Origin: CAVRJC01 sp964505725 | GTDB taxonomy: Bacteria; Actinomycetota; Acidimicrobiia; IMCC26256; DASPTH01 | Direction of reading: 5' to 3' | NCBI GenBank assembly: GCA_964505725.1 | Contig: CAZDJK010000069.1 | Coordinates: 1 to 24,869 of the forward strand | Length of the DNA stretch: 24,869 nt | Part shown: positions 22,800 to 24,869 of the stretch, one piece after another | Layout of the letters: each line of letters begins with the position of its first letter | Position numbering within the stretch: position 1 is the stretch's first letter | The notes under the pieces: model-generated | The model's database searches: none | What the model saw: only the letters and a program-made list of their open reading frames with translations | Told to the model about the DNA's origin: nothing | Translations under genes and position numbers: made by a program

Positions 22800-23339
22800 G
22801 TGGGGCGCGCAATCGATCGTGGCGCGGGCAACGGCGCCGTCGACTTCCGCGAGGTCGTCGTCGCCTACCGCGCCGACATCTTCCGGGTCGCCCGTCGCTT
22901 CACGCACAGTGACGCCGACGCGGAGGATCTCGCGCAGACCGCGGTGGTCCGGGCGCTGCAGACCGCAGCGACCGTGGAGGATCTCGAGATGGGCAAGCGC
23001 TACGTCTTGCGCATCGTGCGCAACCTGGCGTTCGACCAGACTCGGGCACGGGCGCGCGTCACCGTGGAGCCGTGGGCGGACGTGCCCGAAGGCGCGGCGT
23101 CGGCGCTGACTCCGGACGAGGTGGTGGTGCGCGACGAGGAGCGCGCCCTCCCCCGCGCCGCCATGGAGGAGCTCCCGCCGGTCCACCGCGAGATCCTGCG
23201 GCTGCGATTCGTCGAGGAGCTCGACTACCCGTCGCTGGCGGAACACCTCGCGGTGACCGAGCACGCGGCACGCCAACGCGTGTACCGCGCCGTGCAGGCC
23301 CTCCGCGAGGTCGTCCGCCAACACCGCCTCGCAACGTGA
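22800..23339 (+). CDS. ECF-type RNA polymerase sigma factor
   Basis: This sigma-70-family protein of about 179 aa has only regions 2 and 4, as in extracytoplasmic-function factors. Region 2 spans about 20-85: YRADIFRVARRFTHSDADAE followed by DLAQTAVVRAL (region 2.2), then RYVLRIVRNLAFDQTRAR (2.3-2.4). Region 4 spans about 118-170: LPPVHREILRLRFVEELDYP, then LAEHLAVTEHAARQRVYRAV (helix-turn-helix). No C-terminal SnoaL or other extension and no adjacent anti-sigma gene is visible, so the control mechanism is unclear. GTG 22800 was chosen for the GGGAGG 9 nt upstream; the frame stays open to 22704. It is convergent with the primary-type sigma gene, with an inverted repeat between them. Confidence 0.9.
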   Translation: MGRAIDRGAGNGAVDFREVVVAYRADIFRVARRFTHSDADAEDLAQTAVVRALQTAATVEDLEMGKRYVLRIVRNLAFDQTRARARVTVEPWADVPEGAASALTPDEVVVRDEERALPRAAMEELPPVHREILRLRFVEELDYPSLAEHLAVTEHAARQRVYRAVQALREVVRQHRLAT

Positions 23340-23362
23340 GGACGGACCCGCCCCCAAACGCA

Positions 23363-23408
23363 AACTTGCGTCACTCGAACGGAAACAACGCGTTCAAGCG
23401 ACGCAAGT
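23363..23408. repeat. Inverted repeat element, copy 2
   Basis: Arms at 23364-23381 and 23391-23408 are 18 bp with two mismatches and a 9-bp spacer; the left arm starts AACTTGCGTCACTCGAA. In minus-strand RNA both mismatches become G-U pairs, so an 18-bp hairpin would form about 34 nt after the sigma factor stop at 23442. The arms match copy 1 (17540-17592) except at one or two positions. Confidence 0.92.
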
Positions 23409-23441
23409 CTGGTCGGGCTGGTTGGGATGGAAGACGCGTTG

Positions 23442-24386
23442 TCAGCCGGCGAGGAGGGCGCGGGCGCCCATCTCCACCGACGGGTGGCGGAGGCGGGCGA
23501 GGGCGCGGGCCTCGATCTGGCGGACCCGCTCCCGGCTGAGGTTGACGAGCTGGCCGACCTCGTCGGGGGTGCGGGGCTCGCCGCGGTCGAGGCCGAAGCG
23601 CAGCGTGAGGATGTACCGCTCGCGCTCGTCGAGGACTGCGAGCAGCTTCTCGATCTCCGCCGGGAGCATCGCTCGGGCCGCGGACTCGAACGGCGACTCG
23701 GCGCCGCGGTCCTCCACCAGGTCGCCGAGCTCGGTCTCGCCGTCCTCGCCGACCGGGGTCTCCAGGGACACCGGCTCCGCGAGATGCGGGATCAGCTCCT
23801 TCACGCGCTCGGGCGCGAGATCCAGCTCCTCCGCGAGCTCGTCGAGGGTGGCCGGGCGCCCGAGACGGGCCTCGAGCCCCGCCCGCTCCTTCTGGAGGCG
23901 CGCAAGGTTGTCGGCCGCGTGCACCGGCAGCCGGATGGTGCGGCCGGCGTTCGCGATGCCGCGCTGGATCGCCTGGCGGATCCACCACGTGGCGTACGTG
24001 GAGAACTTGAAGCCCTTGCGCCAGTCGAACTTCTCGACCGCGTGGATCAGGCCGAGGTTGCCCTCCTGGACGAGATCGAGCAGCGGCATGCCGGACGCCT
24101 GGTAGCGCTTCGCGATCGACACCACCAGGCGGAGGTTCGACTGCACGAACTGGCGCTGAGCTTCCTCGCCCTTGCGCTGCAGCCGCAGCAGGTCGCGCTT
24201 CTCGGCGCGGGTGAGGCCCTTGTCGACCGACTGGAGGGTCTCCGTCGCCGCCTTCCCGGCCTCGATGTCCTGCGCGAGGCGCGCTTCGTCGTCCTTGGTC
24301 AGCAGCTGGTGCCGGCCGATGTCTTCGAGGTAGAGCCGAACGAGATCTTCGTTGTCGCGCTCGGTGCGGTTACGAACTCGAGCCAC
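23442..24386 (-). CDS. Primary-type (group 1/2, SigA/SigB-like) RNA polymerase sigma factor
   Basis: This 314-aa protein contains all regions expected of the primary sigma group: region 1.2 (DLVRLYLEDIGRHQLL, 14-29), region 2 (about 78-148, with NLRLVVSIAKRY and KFSTYATWWIRQAI), region 3 (about 158-235) and region 4 (about 245-303, with VNLSRERVRQIEARALARLR). There is no long acidic region 1.1, so it is sized like group 2 SigB, or like short primary factors; which it is cannot be decided here. The GTG at 24384-24386 was chosen because GGGAAGG lies 4 nt upstream and region 1.2 begins soon after; the frame stays open a further 54 low-complexity codons. It recruits RNA polymerase to -10/-35 promoters such as those noted here. 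Confidence 0.92.
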   Translation of the reverse strand: MARVRNRTERDNEDLVRLYLEDIGRHQLLTKDDEARLAQDIEAGKAATETLQSVDKGLTRAEKRDLLRLQRKGEEAQRQFVQSNLRLVVSIAKRYQASGMPLLDLVQEGNLGLIHAVEKFDWRKGFKFSTYATWWIRQAIQRGIANAGRTIRLPVHAADNLARLQKERAGLEARLGRPATLDELAEELDLAPERVKELIPHLAEPVSLETPVGEDGETELGDLVEDRGAESPFESAARAMLPAEIEKLLAVLDERERYILTLRFGLDRGEPRTPDEVGQLVNLSRERVRQIEARALARLRHPSVEMGARALLAG

Positions 24387-24760
24387 AGTGCCTTCCCGAG
24401 GGGTCGAGGGCGCCGCCCCGGAATGGGCGGTCACCTGAAGAGAACGACGGGGGGTCCGTCCTTGTTCCTGAGTCCTTGCTCCCGGGGACTTCTCCGGCGG
24501 GGAAACCGGCGAAATGCCCTCGCAGTATCGCGGAACGGAGTCCTCCATTGTGCACCTTTTCGACCCGCCGAGTCACATCATGGGCCGGCGCCCGCCCGGG
24601 ACTGGAAGGTTTCCCCGCCGGGGCGCCCCGAAACCGGCTCCACACCTGCCTTCCCGGGCCCGGGGCGCCCCGGGCCGGGCCCCGGCTCCCGGGCCCGCCC
24701 GCCGCCGCCTGCCCCCGGCGCCTCTGGCCCTCATCGGGCAGACACCGTAGATTTCGGGCC
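24387..24760. other. Divergent intergenic region with GC-rich palindrome
   Basis: No gene is supported in this 374-bp gap between the sigma factor and the LLM gene. It contains a perfect 20-bp palindrome at 24657-24676 (half-site GGCCCGGGGC). Its centre GGGGCGCCCCG also occurs at 24620-24630, 42 bp away, about four helical turns. A weak candidate sigma-gene promoter on the minus strand is GTGACT, an 18-bp spacer and CACAAT at about 24548-24577, which would give a leader of roughly 160 nt. Confidence 0.5.
24748..24753 (+). promoter_or_regulatory. -10 box TAGATT, leaderless start
   Basis: TAGATT ends 7 nt before the ATG at 24761; there is no Shine-Dalgarno in the gap. Confidence 0.55.
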
Positions 24761-24869
24761 ATGACCGTCCCTCTACGCCACGGCGTGTTCATGGCTCCCT
24801 TCCACTCCCGTGACGAGAACCCGACGCTGGCCCTCGAGCGTGACCTCCAGCTCATGGGCCTGCTCGACG
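24761..24869 (+). CDS. LLM-class flavin-dependent oxidoreductase, N-terminal part
   Basis: This gene runs off the right edge; only 36 codons are visible. They read TVPLRHGVFMAPFHSRDENP followed by TLALERDLQLMGLLD, which resembles the N-terminus of alkanal-monooxygenase/luciferase-like proteins (the HGVF.APFH..DENP pattern of first strand and loop). It would bind reduced flavin or F420 and act on an unknown substrate. The ATG at 24761 is supported by a -10 box ending 7 nt upstream. It is divergent from the sigma factor gene. Confidence 0.8.
   Translation, partial: MTVPLRHGVFMAPFHSRDENPTLALERDLQLMGLLD

Noticed and set aside
20633..22831. A very long minus-strand open frame (over 700 codons) and similar ones at 13292-14863 (+), 13662-15338 (-), 15700-16911 (+), 19362-20648 (+) and 23427-24764 (+)
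   Set aside because: They lie opposite or out of phase with well-recognised genes, are Arg/Ala/Gly/Pro-rich and low in family motifs. They are the usual stop-poor shadows of high-GC genes; one also runs through the tRNA.
23363..23408. Inverted repeat copy 2 as only an ordinary terminator
   Set aside because: The same sequence occurs at 17540-17592 in a divergent promoter gap where termination makes no sense, so it is listed as a repeat element with a possible terminator role.
1..24869. CRISPR array, insertion sequence, prophage, toxin-antitoxin or other defence locus
   Set aside because: No regularly spaced repeats, transposase, integrase, Cas, nuclease or toxin-like genes were seen on either strand.

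Overview
This window is high-GC DNA from what looks like an actinobacterium, plausibly of the Acidimicrobiia type. Supporting signs are abundant GTG starts, F420/flavin luciferase-like oxidoreductases, a TIGR03086 protein, AfsR/cyclase-type ATPases and several apparently leaderless genes. Lineage is inferred from gene content; no rRNA is present. The only RNA gene found is a tRNA-Ser(GCT).

Left block (1-7.1 kb, minus strand): carboxylesterase, a TPR-type protein with a C-terminal class III cyclase domain, a small VOC protein, and a large protein with an N-terminal class III cyclase domain followed by an NB-ARC-like ATPase. The last two are 17 bp apart and probably co-transcribed. Three diverged copies of one intergenic repeat (about 86-186, 3405-3512 and 5600-5641) flank these genes and tie the two cyclase-type regulators to a duplicated unit.

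Middle block (7.2-15.9 kb): a patchwork of small enzymes (SnoaL-like proteins, an APH-like kinase, VOC, DinB/TIGR03086, a PPOX-fold protein, SDR, methyltransferases) mixed with decayed genes. These are a 5' thiolase fragment with a frameshift, a 3' alpha/beta-hydrolase fragment, a frameshifted methyltransferase, a truncated globin joined tail-to-tail to a truncated VOC gene, a 3' luciferase-like fragment, and a 5' membrane-protein fragment.

Right block (15.8-24.9 kb): compact and apparently intact. It holds an FAD oxidoreductase with a receiver-like N-terminus, a small repeat protein, a TetR regulator divergent from an enoyl-CoA hydratase-like gene, a PHP protein, tRNA-Ser, an F420-type oxidoreductase, a 2-hydroxyacid dehydrogenase, an ECF-type sigma factor convergent with a primary-type sigma factor, and the start of another luciferase-like gene. 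Many genes from 13.7 kb onward carry a TANNNT-like -10 box only 6-8 nt before the start codon, which suggests leaderless transcripts. Genes in the left block mostly have clear Shine-Dalgarno sequences. A 17-18 bp inverted repeat occurs twice, 5.8 kb apart, in two different intergenic contexts.

No CRISPR array, insertion sequence, phage gene or recognisable defence system was seen. The least conventional material is the pair of cyclase regulators with opposite domain order and shared flanking repeats, the twice-occurring inverted repeat, and the cluster of deletion scars.
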